From positions 1 through 64,000 of the forward strand of contig JAJEHX010000050.1 in assembly GCA_022823465.1 (NCBI GenBank): a stretch of 64,000 nt of DNA. The letters are read 5' to 3'. The first letter of the stretch is position 1, and every line of letters starts with the position of its first letter. The translations under genes and the position numbers were made by a program. Positions 17,816 to 26,862 of the stretch are shown here, piece after piece. The notes below the pieces were generated by a model. The model ran no database searches and had not been told where the DNA came from. It worked only from the letters and a program-made list of their open reading frames with translations. The DNA is from Candidatus Latescibacterota bacterium (GTDB lineage Bacteria > JAAXHH01).

Positions 17816-18373
17816 TTACACCCGCTCCACGTATTCGCGGGACCGCGTGTCAATTCGCAGCACGTCGCCCGGGTTGATGAACAGCGGGACCTGCACCACG
17901 GCGCCGCTCTCGAGCGTGGCCGGCTTGGTGCCGCCGGTCGCGGTGTCTCCGCGCATGCCCGGATCGGTCTGCGTCACTTCCAGCTCGATGAAATTCGGCA
18001 TCTCGATGCCCACGACACCCTGGTCCGCGGTGAGCAGTTCGAGTGTCATGCTATCCTTTATGTAATCCTTGTTGTCGCCGATGAGGGCCGCACCGACGGG
18101 TACCTGTTCGTAGGTCTCCAGATCCATCATGTAGTACATGTCGCCGTCGGTGTACTGGAACTGGGCCTTGCGGCGTTCCACCCGGACGTCTTCCAGTTTG
18201 TCCGAGGCCTTGTACGTCTTGTCGATCACGGACCCGGTATGTATATGCTTCAGACGGGTACGCGAGAAGGCCGTTCCCTTGCCGGGCTTAATATGCTCGC
18301 AACCCGTTATAAGGTATATGGACCCATCGATCCTTATGGTCATTCCGGTGCGCAGGTCTGTCGCGTTTACCAT
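17816..18373 (-). CDS. efp: Elongation factor P
   Basis: 185 residues from [17 protein letters not shown], comprising a KOW-like domain and two OB domains. It binds between the ribosomal P and E sites and relieves stalling at polyproline. The tip loop reads [21 protein letters not shown], with the modifiable lysine in PGKG. No EpmA, EarP or other modification enzyme is seen nearby. The track start 21 codons earlier overlaps nothing useful and lacks a site. It sits directly downstream of tRNA-His and upstream of accB. Confidence 0.96.
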   Translation of the reverse strand: MVNATDLRTGMTIRIDGSIYLITGCEHIKPGKGTAFSRTRLKHIHTGSVIDKTYKASDKLEDVRVERRKAQFQYTDGDMYYMMDLETYEQVPVGAALIGDNKDYIKDSMTLELLTADQGVVGIEMPNFIELEVTQTDPGMRGDTATGGTKPATLESGAVVQVPLFINPGDVLRIDTRSREYVERV

Positions 18374-18427
18374 AGGATTCGGCTGGCCTCCTTTACCCGC
18401 TCCGGGGGAAGGCATCCCCGCCTGCAG

Positions 18428-18502
18428 GGTGGGCAACGGGATTCGAACCCGCGACCTCCAGAGCCACAGTCTAGCGCTCTAACCAACTGAGCTATGCCCA
18501 CC
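18428..18502 (-). tRNA. tRNA-His (anticodon GTG)
   Basis: The cloverleaf has an eight-pair acceptor, GGTGGGCA/TGCCCACC, including the extra G-1 typical of tRNA-His. The anticodon loop CTGTGGC gives GTG, and the T arm is CGGGTTCGAATCCCG. CCA is not encoded. Confidence 0.95.
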
Positions 18503-18524
18503 ATCGACTACGAATCGAGCAGGC

Positions 18525-18554
18525 AATATAGACGCCGCGCCGTCCTGCTGTCAA
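18525..18554 (-). promoter_or_regulatory. Promoter of tRNA-His and probably the efp-acc-gcv unit
   Basis: TTGACA, an 18-base spacer and TATATT on the minus strand. It ends about 22 bases before the tRNA. Confidence 0.75.
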
Positions 18555-18630
18555 GGGATTTGTCGGAGATCCGGCGCTCGTCCGGCGAGGTTCCGGGAAG
18601 GGTCCCCGCTCCGTGAACCGCCGCCGTAAA

Positions 18631-19539
18631 TCACCCGCCCTTCAGGGAGGAAACGCCCGGCGGCGCACCGGACGCCGAAGCTTCGTCCATGGTCTCGAAG
18701 ACCGGCGCCGCTTCCTCCAGGGGACGGCGGATGAACGTCTTCGGCAGCCGCACGTCGATGTCCGCGGGCCGCAGCCCCCGGTTGACCGACTGTGTTCTGT
18801 AGGTCAGTTCCATGGCGCCGGACCTCCCGCCGTTCCGTGTCATGCGTATCGATCCCGGCCGCCAGATCCCGTTGATTTTCCGAAAGCGTTCGAACGTCCG
18901 CACCACGGATTCCCTTCTCTCGGGGGATTCCCGGACCTCCCGGATGACTGCCATTTTTTCCGTGTCGATCCACAGTGACAGGTCGTCGCCGCCGTCCTGC
19001 AGCGTAACGGCTGCCTTTCCTCCCTCATAGCGGTACTCAACGATCCGCATTTCGGCGTACCTGCCGGGTTCGACGGCCCCGGTTACGGCGTAGCGGACGT
19101 CCTCCAGCGTCAGGTCCAGCCCGGGTATGGGGGTATCCCCCGTCCCGGGTGTTCCTTCGAAGACGGTGTTTTCACGGGGCAGGTAGAGCCGTACCCTACG
19201 GTCATGGATGAGGAGGACTGCGGGAACCTGGAACAGTGGGCCCTGTACGTCGATGCGGAACCGTGCGGGACTGAGGTACCGGATCCGAAGCGACGCCCGG
19301 CCCCGCCGTCCTTCGAAGGAAGTTTCGATACGCGCGCTGCTTCTTAAATCCAGCAGGCGCGCCGAGGCCTCATCCATCTCTTGCAACAATAAACCAACGG
19401 GCAGATGGCCCGGTTCGGAATGTGGCGGTCGGCAGGATAACAAGGAGCACAGCAGGAGACCGGCGCAGGCGAGTATCCACCCCCGCCACCCCCGCTGGCC
19501 ACGGCCTGACCGAGGCAGGCCGATCCTTTTACCTGGCAT
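18631..19539 (-). CDS. Outer-membrane lipoprotein of the LolA/LolB-like fold (DUF4292-type)
   Basis: About 302 residues. A hydrophobic signal ends in the lipobox LLCSLLSC near residue 36. The rest is a beta-rich sheet (ASLRIRYLSPARFRIDVQGP, VRLYLPRENTVFEG, RIVEYRYEGGKAAVTLQDGG, RESVVRTFERFRKINGIWRP) typical of lipoprotein carriers and MucB-like domains that cradle acyl chains. Its start overlaps the stop of the TPR gene by 11 bases, so they are coupled. A role in lipoprotein or lipid handling at the outer membrane is inferred. Confidence 0.75.
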   Translation of the reverse strand: MPGKRIGLPRSGRGQRGWRGWILACAGLLLCSLLSCRPPHSEPGHLPVGLLLQEMDEASARLLDLRSSARIETSFEGRRGRASLRIRYLSPARFRIDVQGPLFQVPAVLLIHDRRVRLYLPRENTVFEGTPGTGDTPIPGLDLTLEDVRYAVTGAVEPGRYAEMRIVEYRYEGGKAAVTLQDGGDDLSLWIDTEKMAVIREVRESPERRESVVRTFERFRKINGIWRPGSIRMTRNGGRSGAMELTYRTQSVNRGLRPADIDVRLPKTFIRRPLEEAAPVFETMDEASASGAPPGVSSLKGG

Positions 19540-21862
19540 CTTGCAGTTTCTGCAGAATCTCTTCGGATTCCTCGGGGGTCACGTCTTCCATCTCGAGGGC
19601 GCGCTCCCAGTAGCGGATGGCGCTCCTGGTCATGCCGAGCCGGCTGTAAATGTCCCCGAGGTGGTCGTGTACCGTGGCGCTCGTATCTTCGAACTGGAGA
19701 GCTTTTTCCACGTAGAACCGCGCTTTCCGGTAGTCGCCCAGCCTGAAATACACCCATCCCAGGCTATCCAGGAATGCCCCGTTCTCCGGGCTCTGCTCGA
19801 GCGCTTTCTCGATCATCACCTTGGCTTCATCCAGTCGCAGGCCCCGGTCGGCCAGTATGTATCCCAGGTAGTTCAGTGTGTAGATGTCGTCGGGATCGAT
19901 GGCCAGGGCGGTCTCGAATGTGGCTACGGCTTTGTCGAACTGGCCCGACTGGTCGTAGTTCTGCGCGAGCAGGAAATGGAGGCGATGGTTGGCCTGGAAG
20001 CGCGCTACCGCCTGTTCCGCGATCTCGATGGCTTCCTCGTATTTTTCCTGCTCCGTGTGGGCGTAGCCGAGGTAGAACCACAGCTCCGGATTCTCCGGAT
20101 CGATTTCGAGACCGTCCCGAAGGATCCGGATACCGCCTTCGAAGTCTTCCTGGCGCAGGTGGACCAGGCCGAGGTTTACCCATCCCCTCCCATCCGCCGG
20201 ATTGAGGTCCGTCACCTTTCGAAAATGCGTCCCCGCCTGTTCGAATGCCTCGCGGGACAGGTAGCTGACGCCCAGGTAAAGGTGAAGCTCGGGAATCTCC
20301 GGCAGGATCGACAGGGCCTGGCTGAGCACGCGCTCCGCCTGTTCGTGCTTGTCCTGGCGCAGATAGGCCAGGCTCAGGCTGATCCATCCCCGGGGATCGT
20401 GGCGGTTTATCCCGATGCTTTTCTGTGCCTGGTCGATGGACTGGTTGTACATTTCGTTTTCCAGGTAGATATTCGCCAGGTTCAGGCGAAGGGTGACGTC
20501 GTCGGGCAGCGACTCCACACCTTCTTTCAAGGCGGCGATCCCGTCCTGCAACATGCCCTGTTCCATGAGGGCGTATCCCAGCGCTATCCGGCTTCGCGCA
20601 TGCCCGGAATCCACACGGATGGCCGACTTGTACGCGTCGACGGCAAGCGGATAAGCGCCGGACTCCTGGTAAATGAAACCGAGGTGCATGAAGAGATCGG
20701 GGTTTTCCCCCATGACCCCCAGGCCTTCTTTCAGCGTGTTCGCGGCCTGTTCAAGGTTCCCGGCACCCTGGTACGCCCGGCCGAGGTTGATCCAGTGTTT
20801 CGCTTCTTCCCCGTTCAATGAGACGGCCTTCGTCAATGGAGCGACGGCCTCCTCCGGCTTGTCCTGGCTGAGCAGCGCATCTCCGAGGGCTCCGTGGAGT
20901 TGCGGCGCGTCCGGATGAACATCCAGGCCTTCCCGGAGGGTCTCCAGCGCCTGATCGGCATGGCCGCCGGCCTGGTAGGCCTCGCCCAGTTCCGCCCATA
21001 TTGCCGGAGAAGTCCGGTTGGACTCGAGCAGCAGCCGGTACTCGGCAATCGCTTCGTCGGGCCTGCCCAGAAACCTCAGGATCCGCGCCAGCCGGCGTCT
21101 CACGGCCGCTTCGCGGTCGGGTCCCAGGGCGATGATCTCCCGGTACATGCCCACGGCCCTGTCCCATTGCCCCCTTAACTCGTAGATCTCCGTCAGGGCC
21201 ACCCGCGCCGGTATGGAATCCGGGTAGTCGTCGAGGACCTTCTGCAACGCGATGACCGCCTCGTCGTACATCTCCCTCTTCCGGTAGGCGTCGGCCAGTT
21301 TGAAATGGAATTCGGGGTTGCGGGGGGCCAGGCGGCTCAGCGTTTCCAGGGCGCGCAGGGCGGCCTCCCCGTCGTTCAGGCGTTCCGCCAGTTGCGACAG
21401 GGCGATGTGGGCTTCGATGTTTCCCGGTTCCAGCGCGACGACACGCTCGAAGGCGGCCCGGGCCGGCAGGTACCTGCCCAGGTCGCCGTTGTATCTTCCC
21501 AGCACGAGCCACGCGTCCGTCGCCGTCGAATCCAGTTCCACCGCCTTGCCGGCGTGCTCCCGCGCGTTGTCGCGTTGGTTCACGCGGTAGTAGTCCACGG
21601 CCAGGGCGGTGTGGATCTCGGCAGAGGTCGGATCGTACTCCAGGGCCTGCAGATAGGATTTGATCGCGTTGGCCGGGTCGTTCTGCGCGTCGTAGAGGCC
21701 GCCCTGGGCATAGTATTCCAAGGCCTTGGCGCGGTTCACCTGGCCGAGGGCCTGACGAGAGGGATGGATGCCGGCCGTCACCACGCAGGCCAGCAGGATG
21801 CCCCAGGCCGCGGTTCTCGCGGCCGACCGACTTTTCGCCGTCATGTTCGCACCTGTCATCAC
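19529..21862 (-). CDS. Secreted or periplasmic TPR-repeat protein
   Basis: 777 residues. A signal-like segment (TAAWGILLACVVTAGIHPSR) is followed by a nearly continuous solenoid of roughly 20 tetratricopeptide repeats, each with the W-LG-Y-A-P spacing (for example WINLGRAYQGAGNLEQAANT and WFYLGYAHTEQEKYEEAIEI). Such solenoids scaffold protein complexes. It follows rseP by four bases and overlaps the LolA-like lipoprotein, so an envelope function is inferred. I cannot name a specific partner. Confidence 0.8.
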   Translation of the reverse strand: MMTGANMTAKSRSAARTAAWGILLACVVTAGIHPSRQALGQVNRAKALEYYAQGGLYDAQNDPANAIKSYLQALEYDPTSAEIHTALAVDYYRVNQRDNAREHAGKAVELDSTATDAWLVLGRYNGDLGRYLPARAAFERVVALEPGNIEAHIALSQLAERLNDGEAALRALETLSRLAPRNPEFHFKLADAYRKREMYDEAVIALQKVLDDYPDSIPARVALTEIYELRGQWDRAVGMYREIIALGPDREAAVRRRLARILRFLGRPDEAIAEYRLLLESNRTSPAIWAELGEAYQAGGHADQALETLREGLDVHPDAPQLHGALGDALLSQDKPEEAVAPLTKAVSLNGEEAKHWINLGRAYQGAGNLEQAANTLKEGLGVMGENPDLFMHLGFIYQESGAYPLAVDAYKSAIRVDSGHARSRIALGYALMEQGMLQDGIAALKEGVESLPDDVTLRLNLANIYLENEMYNQSIDQAQKSIGINRHDPRGWISLSLAYLRQDKHEQAERVLSQALSILPEIPELHLYLGVSYLSREAFEQAGTHFRKVTDLNPADGRGWVNLGLVHLRQEDFEGGIRILRDGLEIDPENPELWFYLGYAHTEQEKYEEAIEIAEQAVARFQANHRLHFLLAQNYDQSGQFDKAVATFETALAIDPDDIYTLNYLGYILADRGLRLDEAKVMIEKALEQSPENGAFLDSLGWVYFRLGDYRKARFYVEKALQFEDTSATVHDHLGDIYSRLGMTRSAIRYWERALEMEDVTPEESEEILQKLQDAR

Positions 21863-21866
21863 GTGT

Positions 21867-23189
21867 TTACCGGAATATCCGCGTAACGTCGTTGAATACG
21901 ACGAACACCATGAGCAGCAGCAACAGGGCCATGCCCGTCTGCTGCCAGATCAGCCGGTACCTGAGGGAAAGCGGACGCCGGATCAGCTTCTCGACGCCCA
22001 GGATGAGCAACTGGCCGCCGTCCAGCGCGGGTATGGGCAGCAGATTGAGTATGGCGAGGTTAATGCTCAGAAAGGCCATGAAACTGAAGAGACTGCTTGC
22101 TCCCTGGCGTGCGCTGTCTCCAGCCATCTGGGCGATGGCGATGGGACCGCCCACGGAGTCGGTGGACACCTGGCCCATGACCAGTTTCTTGACAAAACCG
22201 AGTATGGTGTAGGTGACGGCCGCCAGTTGCGTTCCGGCCAGGCCGACGGAAGAGATCATCCCTATCGGACTGCGCTTCACGTGGTCCTGCTGTGTAATGC
22301 CGATCTGGCCGATGTCGATGACGTCCCCGGTCTCCGGATCCAGATCCTGGGCCGTATTGGGGATGACGCTCACCTGGTGAGGTTGACCGTTCCGGCTCCA
22401 GGACAACGTGGTGGCCATGCCCGGCCGTCCGCGAATCTGTTCGACCATCTCGTACCACTGCGTAACCGGGACGCCGTCAACCGAAGTAATGACGTCCCCG
22501 GACCTCAAACCCGCCTTCTCCGCGGGAGAATCCGGTATGACCGTGCTCACGGCCGACGCCCGGAAGTAGTCCAGGCCGGCCATCCGTTCCGCCGGCCCCA
22601 ATCCGTCATACCTCACTTCAACCGTGCGGTCCTGTCCGTCGCGTCGCACCTTCATCGCCAGGGACGCCGCCGTACCGGACGTGAGCCGGTCAAAGACGTC
22701 GTCCCACGTATCGACGGGCGCCTGGTCGATCTCGAGTATTTCATCGCCGACCTGCAATCCCGCCGCGGCGTAAGGGCTTCCGCTGTCCACCCGGCCGACG
22801 GTAGTCGTGTCGACGAGCATCACACCCATGGTCACGTAGAACAGCCAGAATATGATGAAGGCGAGGACGAAATTCGCCCCGGGACCCGCCGCGATGACGA
22901 AGGCGCGCGCGCCCACGGACTTAGACTGGAATTCCCAGGGTTCGCCGCCGCTTTCTTCCGACTGGGCGTCGGGTTGCTCTCCGGCCATTTTCACGTAGCC
23001 GCCCAGGGGGATCCACGAGATACAGTACTCGGTGTCTCCTACGGTCTTGCCGATCATCTTGGGCGGGAACCCCAGGGAGAACCGCTCCACCCGGATTCCC
23101 ATGCGCTTGGCCGCCAGGAAGTGGCCCAGTTCATGGAAGAAGACCAGCAGTCCGAGGACGAATATCGCCGATAGCACGGTGGTCAGCAT
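21867..23189 (-). CDS. rseP: Site-2 protease RseP (RIP zinc metalloprotease)
   Basis: Membrane metalloprotease that cleaves transmembrane substrates such as anti-sigma factors and signal peptide remnants. HELGH at residues 19-23 supplies the zinc ligands and catalytic Glu. The LDG motif is in NLLPIPALDGGQLL near the C-terminus. Two PDZ domains occupy the middle (VDSGSPYAAAGLQVGDEI and VIPDSPAEKAGLRSGDVITS). Four membrane helices, 440 residues, a normal length. It follows dxr, as in many bacteria (uppS-cdsA-dxr-rseP). Confidence 0.95.
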   Translation of the reverse strand: MLTTVLSAIFVLGLLVFFHELGHFLAAKRMGIRVERFSLGFPPKMIGKTVGDTEYCISWIPLGGYVKMAGEQPDAQSEESGGEPWEFQSKSVGARAFVIAAGPGANFVLAFIIFWLFYVTMGVMLVDTTTVGRVDSGSPYAAAGLQVGDEILEIDQAPVDTWDDVFDRLTSGTAASLAMKVRRDGQDRTVEVRYDGLGPAERMAGLDYFRASAVSTVIPDSPAEKAGLRSGDVITSVDGVPVTQWYEMVEQIRGRPGMATTLSWSRNGQPHQVSVIPNTAQDLDPETGDVIDIGQIGITQQDHVKRSPIGMISSVGLAGTQLAAVTYTILGFVKKLVMGQVSTDSVGGPIAIAQMAGDSARQGASSLFSFMAFLSINLAILNLLPIPALDGGQLLILGVEKLIRRPLSLRYRLIWQQTGMALLLLLMVFVVFNDVTRIFR

Positions 23190-23294
23190 GCTTGGTATTC
23201 CGTTCCTTTCTTATCGTTTCTCACTCGTTTTTCATACCGTCGAAACGCACTCCGCGCGACGAATTGCATGACGGAAATATACAGGCGGACGCCT

Positions 23295-24464
23295 TCACCC
23301 GGCAATCAACTTTTTTGCGCAGTACGCCCGGGTCCACCGGTCTGCCGCCACAATGGATTCCAGCGTGACGGGCTCCGGACGTTCCAGGCGGTCCGGCGCA
23401 GCCGCGTGCCGGTCCATGGCATCGGCGATGATGCCCGGTATGTCGGTAAACCCGATCCGGTGCTGGAGGAAGGCCTCCACGGCCATTTCGTCGGCCGTAC
23501 TCAACACGGCGGGCGCGGTGGCTCCCCGGCGGCTGGCCTCGTAGGCAAGTCCCAGGCAGGGAAACGTGTCTACATCGGGCGGGTCCAGGGTCAGGGACCA
23601 GTTCCGCGTGATGTCGAACCGGGGCCAGGGGGTTTCCAGGCGTTCCGGGTACGAGAGGGCGTACTGGATCGGTATGCGCATGTCGGTGGGGCCCAACTGC
23701 GCCAGCAACGACCCGTCGGCCATCTCGACCATGGAATGGATAATGGACTGGGGATGGATCACCACGTCGATTTTCGACACGGGGAGGTCGAAGAGCCAGT
23801 GGGCTTCGATGACCTCGAATCCCTTGTTCATGAGCGTCGCGGAATCGATTGTAACCTTGCGTCCCATGTTCCACGTCGGATGGTTCAGCGCGTCTTTCGA
23901 AGACATCCGCGTCAGATCTTCCGGGTCGCTGTTGCGGAAGGGGCCGCCCGACGCCGTCAGGATCACGCGCTCGATCCGGTCCGGGTCCTGCCCGGCGAGG
24001 CACTGGTGCACCGCGCAATGTTCGCTGTCCACGGGGAGGATATCCACGCCGTTCCGCCGCGCCGATTCCATGACGATCTCCCCGGCCATGACCAGGATCT
24101 CCTTGTTGGCCAGTCCGATGGTTTTGCCCGCTTCGATCGCCTTGAGCGTCGGGACGAGGCCCGCGCTCCCCGGAAGGGCGCTGATCACCATGTCCACGTC
24201 GGGGTGGGTGACTGCTTCGATCAATCCTCCCACGCCGGTGTGGATCGACGGCGGGCCGGAACCGCGGGCGAGCCTGTCCGCACTGTCCCCGTCGTTGACG
24301 GCGACCATGCGCGGTCGGAACCGCGCGATCTGCGGCTCCAGCAGATCGACCCGGGTATTGGCCGTCAGGCTGTGGGCCGAATACCGGTCCGGAAAGGCCG
24401 CGATGACGTCCAGCGTTTGCGTGCCGACGGATCCTGTAGCACCCAGGATCGCGATGCGCTTCAT
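23295..24464 (-). CDS. dxr: 1-deoxy-D-xylulose 5-phosphate reductoisomerase
   Basis: Second enzyme of the MEP isoprenoid pathway, converting DXP to MEP with NADPH. The start MKRIAILGATGSVGTQTLDV carries the Rossmann GxTGSxG motif. The metal and substrate blocks PVDSEHCAVHQCL, TASGGPFR and NHPTWNMGRKVTIDSATLMNKG are intact. 389 residues. The track start is a TTG ten codons earlier that lies inside the cdsA-derived repeat array. It feeds UppS two genes upstream with isoprenoid precursors. Confidence 0.96.
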   Translation of the reverse strand: MKRIAILGATGSVGTQTLDVIAAFPDRYSAHSLTANTRVDLLEPQIARFRPRMVAVNDGDSADRLARGSGPPSIHTGVGGLIEAVTHPDVDMVISALPGSAGLVPTLKAIEAGKTIGLANKEILVMAGEIVMESARRNGVDILPVDSEHCAVHQCLAGQDPDRIERVILTASGGPFRNSDPEDLTRMSSKDALNHPTWNMGRKVTIDSATLMNKGFEVIEAHWLFDLPVSKIDVVIHPQSIIHSMVEMADGSLLAQLGPTDMRIPIQYALSYPERLETPWPRFDITRNWSLTLDPPDVDTFPCLGLAYEASRRGATAPAVLSTADEMAVEAFLQHRIGFTDIPGIIADAMDRHAAAPDRLERPEPVTLESIVAADRWTRAYCAKKLIAG

Positions 24465-24489
24465 GGTATCAAGACGCTCCGTTTCGGTT

Positions 24490-24577
24490 CTCAACCTGCC
24501 GCGTAGATCAGTTCAACCGTCCGATTAGACCAGCTCAACCGGCCACGTAAGCCAGCTCAACCGGCCACGTAGACCAG
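24490..24577 (-). repeat. Four exact-length 22-bp tandem copies of the cdsA 3' end
   Basis: The unit CTGGTCTACGTGGCCGGTTG (plus AG) includes the cdsA stop codon. The four copies occupy 24556-24577, 24534-24555, 24512-24533 and 24490-24511 and diverge progressively with distance from cdsA. The array fills the whole space between cdsA and dxr. Confidence 0.9.
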
Positions 24578-25399
24578 ATAGTAATATACGAAAGGCGCCG
24601 CGAAGAACACGCTGTCGAACCGGTCCAGGATGCCGCCGTGACCCGGGATGACGCGGGAGGAGTCTTTCAGACCCGCGTCCCGCTTTACCAGGGATTCCAC
24701 GAGATCGCCTATCTGGGCGGCCATGCTGCCCGCGGCGCCCAGGACGACGCAGTGAAGCGGGCTCAGAAAGGGAAACAGCGCGTAGCGGAGTCCGAACATG
24801 AACGCGACGGCGCCGATAAGACCGCCTATGGTGCCTTCGACGGTCTTGGCCGCGCTGACCCTTGGCAGCAGCTTGTGGCGCCCCAGCAGCCTGCCCGCGA
24901 AATAGGCGAAGGCGTCGTAGGACCAGGGAATGGCGAATGCAAGCAGGACCGGCGCCATGATCCGCTCTCCCTCTGAAAAAACGGCCGGATCGCCGGCCGG
25001 CCACTTGCCCAGCAGAATCAGGTGGCTGCCGAGGAGTCCGATATAGATCACGCCGAATACGGTGGCGGCCACGTTCTGAAAGGGCGAACCTGCGCCTGTT
25101 CTGAATACCTCCGCCGAGGCGGACAGGAGCAACAGGGCCGTGAGGATCAGCGGCGCGTGGCTGCCCGCTTCAAGCCAGGCGTCGAGACACAGCAGTAGTG
25201 CCGCGGGGACGCCGATGTACCAGTTTGGATCGATGTCTTTGGCCGCTGCGATCCCGTGGTATTCACGCAGGCCGAAGAGCACGACGAGGGTGACGAACAC
25301 GAAGAGGCCCGTACCTGCGGTCCAGCAGAGGTACGCGATGCACGGGAGGAACACCGCACCCACTATGACACGGACCCAAGTCTCCGGAAAGGCCGCCAT
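24557..25399 (-). CDS. cdsA: Phosphatidate cytidylyltransferase (CDP-diacylglycerol synthase)
   Basis: Integral membrane enzyme making CDP-diacylglycerol from phosphatidate and CTP, the branch point of phospholipid synthesis. Its 280 residues contain about eight helices. The signature begins SLVKRDAGLKDSSRVIPGHG and runs into GILDRFDS, and AAKTVEGTIGG precedes it. It is placed between uppS and dxr, as is usual. Its final codons and stop are repeated three more times downstream. Confidence 0.95.
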   Translation of the reverse strand: MAAFPETWVRVIVGAVFLPCIAYLCWTAGTGLFVFVTLVVLFGLREYHGIAAAKDIDPNWYIGVPAALLLCLDAWLEAGSHAPLILTALLLLSASAEVFRTGAGSPFQNVAATVFGVIYIGLLGSHLILLGKWPAGDPAVFSEGERIMAPVLLAFAIPWSYDAFAYFAGRLLGRHKLLPRVSAAKTVEGTIGGLIGAVAFMFGLRYALFPFLSPLHCVVLGAAGSMAAQIGDLVESLVKRDAGLKDSSRVIPGHGGILDRFDSVFFAAPFVYYYLVYVAG

Positions 25400-25413
25400 G
25401 GAGATTCACTCCG

Positions 25414-26190
25414 TTACGCGCTGTGAGAAGAGAGTTGCTCGCCGGTTCTCCCGAAACGGCGCTCCCTGGACTGGTAGTCTCTGACGGCTCCGATGAAGTG
25501 GCTTCGCGAGAAATCGGGCCACAGCACCGGAGAAACCAGGATTTCCGTATAGGCCAGTTGATACAGCAGGAAGTTGCTGATCCGCATCTCGCCGCTGGTC
25601 CGGATCAGCAGATCGGGGTCGGGCAGGTGCTCCGTATACAGGTAGGACGCGAAAAGCGATTCGTCGATGGCTTCGGGATTCAGCCTGCCGGCCTGGACGT
25701 CCATGGCGATACACTGCGCGGCTTCGACGATCTCCTGTCTCCCGCCGTAGTTCAGGGCGAAATTCAACAGGAGGCGGTCGTTGCCTGCCGTCTGCTCCGT
25801 GATCTGCCGAATGACCTGCCGGTTGGATTCCGGCAGTTCGTCCCACCTGCCCAGGAAGGAGACCCGGATGCCGTGCTTACTGGCTTCATCGAAGGCGCCG
25901 CGCAGCGATTCGACAATCAACTGCATGATGGAGGCGACTTCGTGCCGGGGCCTGTTCCAGTTCTCGGTCGAAAACCCGAAGAAAGTGAGTATGCCGACGC
26001 CGAACTCTCCGGCGCACCGGATCATCTCGCGAACGGAGTCCACCCCCGCGGAATGCCCCTCGTCCCGCGCAAGCCCCCGCTTCTTCGCCCATCGCCCGTT
26101 GCCGTCCATGATGAACGCGATGTGGCGGGGCATGCGCTCCGGATCCAATCCTTCTGAGACCGCCTGTTCTTTCTCTGCGTCTCGACCCAC
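25414..26190 (-). CDS. uppS: Isoprenyl transferase (undecaprenyl diphosphate synthase)
   Basis: cis-Prenyltransferase that builds the C55 lipid carrier for peptidoglycan and O-antigen. The start of the fold HIAFIMDGNGRWAKKRG holds catalytic Asp29. GFSTENWNRP and the C-terminal RTSGEMRISNFLLYQLAYTE and FVxPVLWPDF-type blocks are present. 258 residues. The ATG used by the track is plausible; a second possible start is MPRHIAF, 19 codons later. It stands between frr and cdsA. Confidence 0.95.
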   Translation of the reverse strand: MGRDAEKEQAVSEGLDPERMPRHIAFIMDGNGRWAKKRGLARDEGHSAGVDSVREMIRCAGEFGVGILTFFGFSTENWNRPRHEVASIMQLIVESLRGAFDEASKHGIRVSFLGRWDELPESNRQVIRQITEQTAGNDRLLLNFALNYGGRQEIVEAAQCIAMDVQAGRLNPEAIDESLFASYLYTEHLPDPDLLIRTSGEMRISNFLLYQLAYTEILVSPVLWPDFSRSHFIGAVRDYQSRERRFGRTGEQLSSHSA

Positions 26191-26242
26191 GTCACCCCCG
26201 AATGTACACTGGCGGGTAAGGACCCGGCTGGCCGGCTTCCGT

Positions 26243-26803
26243 CTATATCTCCAGGATTTCCTGTTCTTTGACCGATATGGCGCTGTCGATGGAGGAGGTA
26301 TGTTCGTCGGTGAGATCCTGGATGGTCTTCTGGTGCCGTTTGCTTTCGTCTTCCGACAGCCGGTGGGCTTTTTCCTCGGCCTTGATGCGCTCGTTCATTT
26401 CCCTGCGTACGTTCCGGATACCGATCTTGCCCTCTTCACCCTGCTTCTTGATCAATTTCACGTATTCGAGCCGGCGCTCTTCGGTCAGCGCGGGAACCGG
26501 CAGATGGATGACGTTCCCATCGGAATTCGGCATGAGTCCCAGGTCGGAAGTCTGGATGGCCCGTACGATTTCGGCGACCATCTGCTTGTCCCAGGGCTGG
26601 ATCGAGATCGTGCGCGCGTCCGGCGTGTTTATGGTGGCGACCTGGTTGATGGGGGTCATAGTCCCGTAGGCTTCCACCTGGACGTTGTCCAGCAGGGCGG
26701 GATTGGCCCGGCCCGCCCGGACGCCGGCCAGCTCCATGCGAAGCACTTCGACCGACTGATCCATCTTTCGACTGGTTTCTTTGATGATCTCATTCGCTTC
26801 CAC
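26243..26803 (-). CDS. frr: Ribosome recycling factor
   Basis: Splits post-termination ribosomes together with EF-G. Its 186 residues form a three-helix bundle with a beta-alpha-beta insert: VRAGRANPALLDNVQVEAYG, INQVATINTPDARTISIQPW, and the C-terminal helix with KDLTDEH-type heptads. The track start is a TTG; a GTG six codons later (VEANEIIKETSRKMDQ) gives the family's usual 185-186 residues and follows CGAGG, so I prefer it. pyrH, which usually lies between tsf and frr, is missing here. Confidence 0.94.
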   Translation of the reverse strand: MEANEIIKETSRKMDQSVEVLRMELAGVRAGRANPALLDNVQVEAYGTMTPINQVATINTPDARTISIQPWDKQMVAEIVRAIQTSDLGLMPNSDGNVIHLPVPALTEERRLEYVKLIKKQGEEGKIGIRNVRREMNERIKAEEKAHRLSEDESKRHQKTIQDLTDEHTSSIDSAISVKEQEILEI

Positions 26804-26862
26804 GATACACCTCGCTGGCAACGGAAAGCCGGTATCGTTCTTACCGGCAAGGGGTTTCGGCG

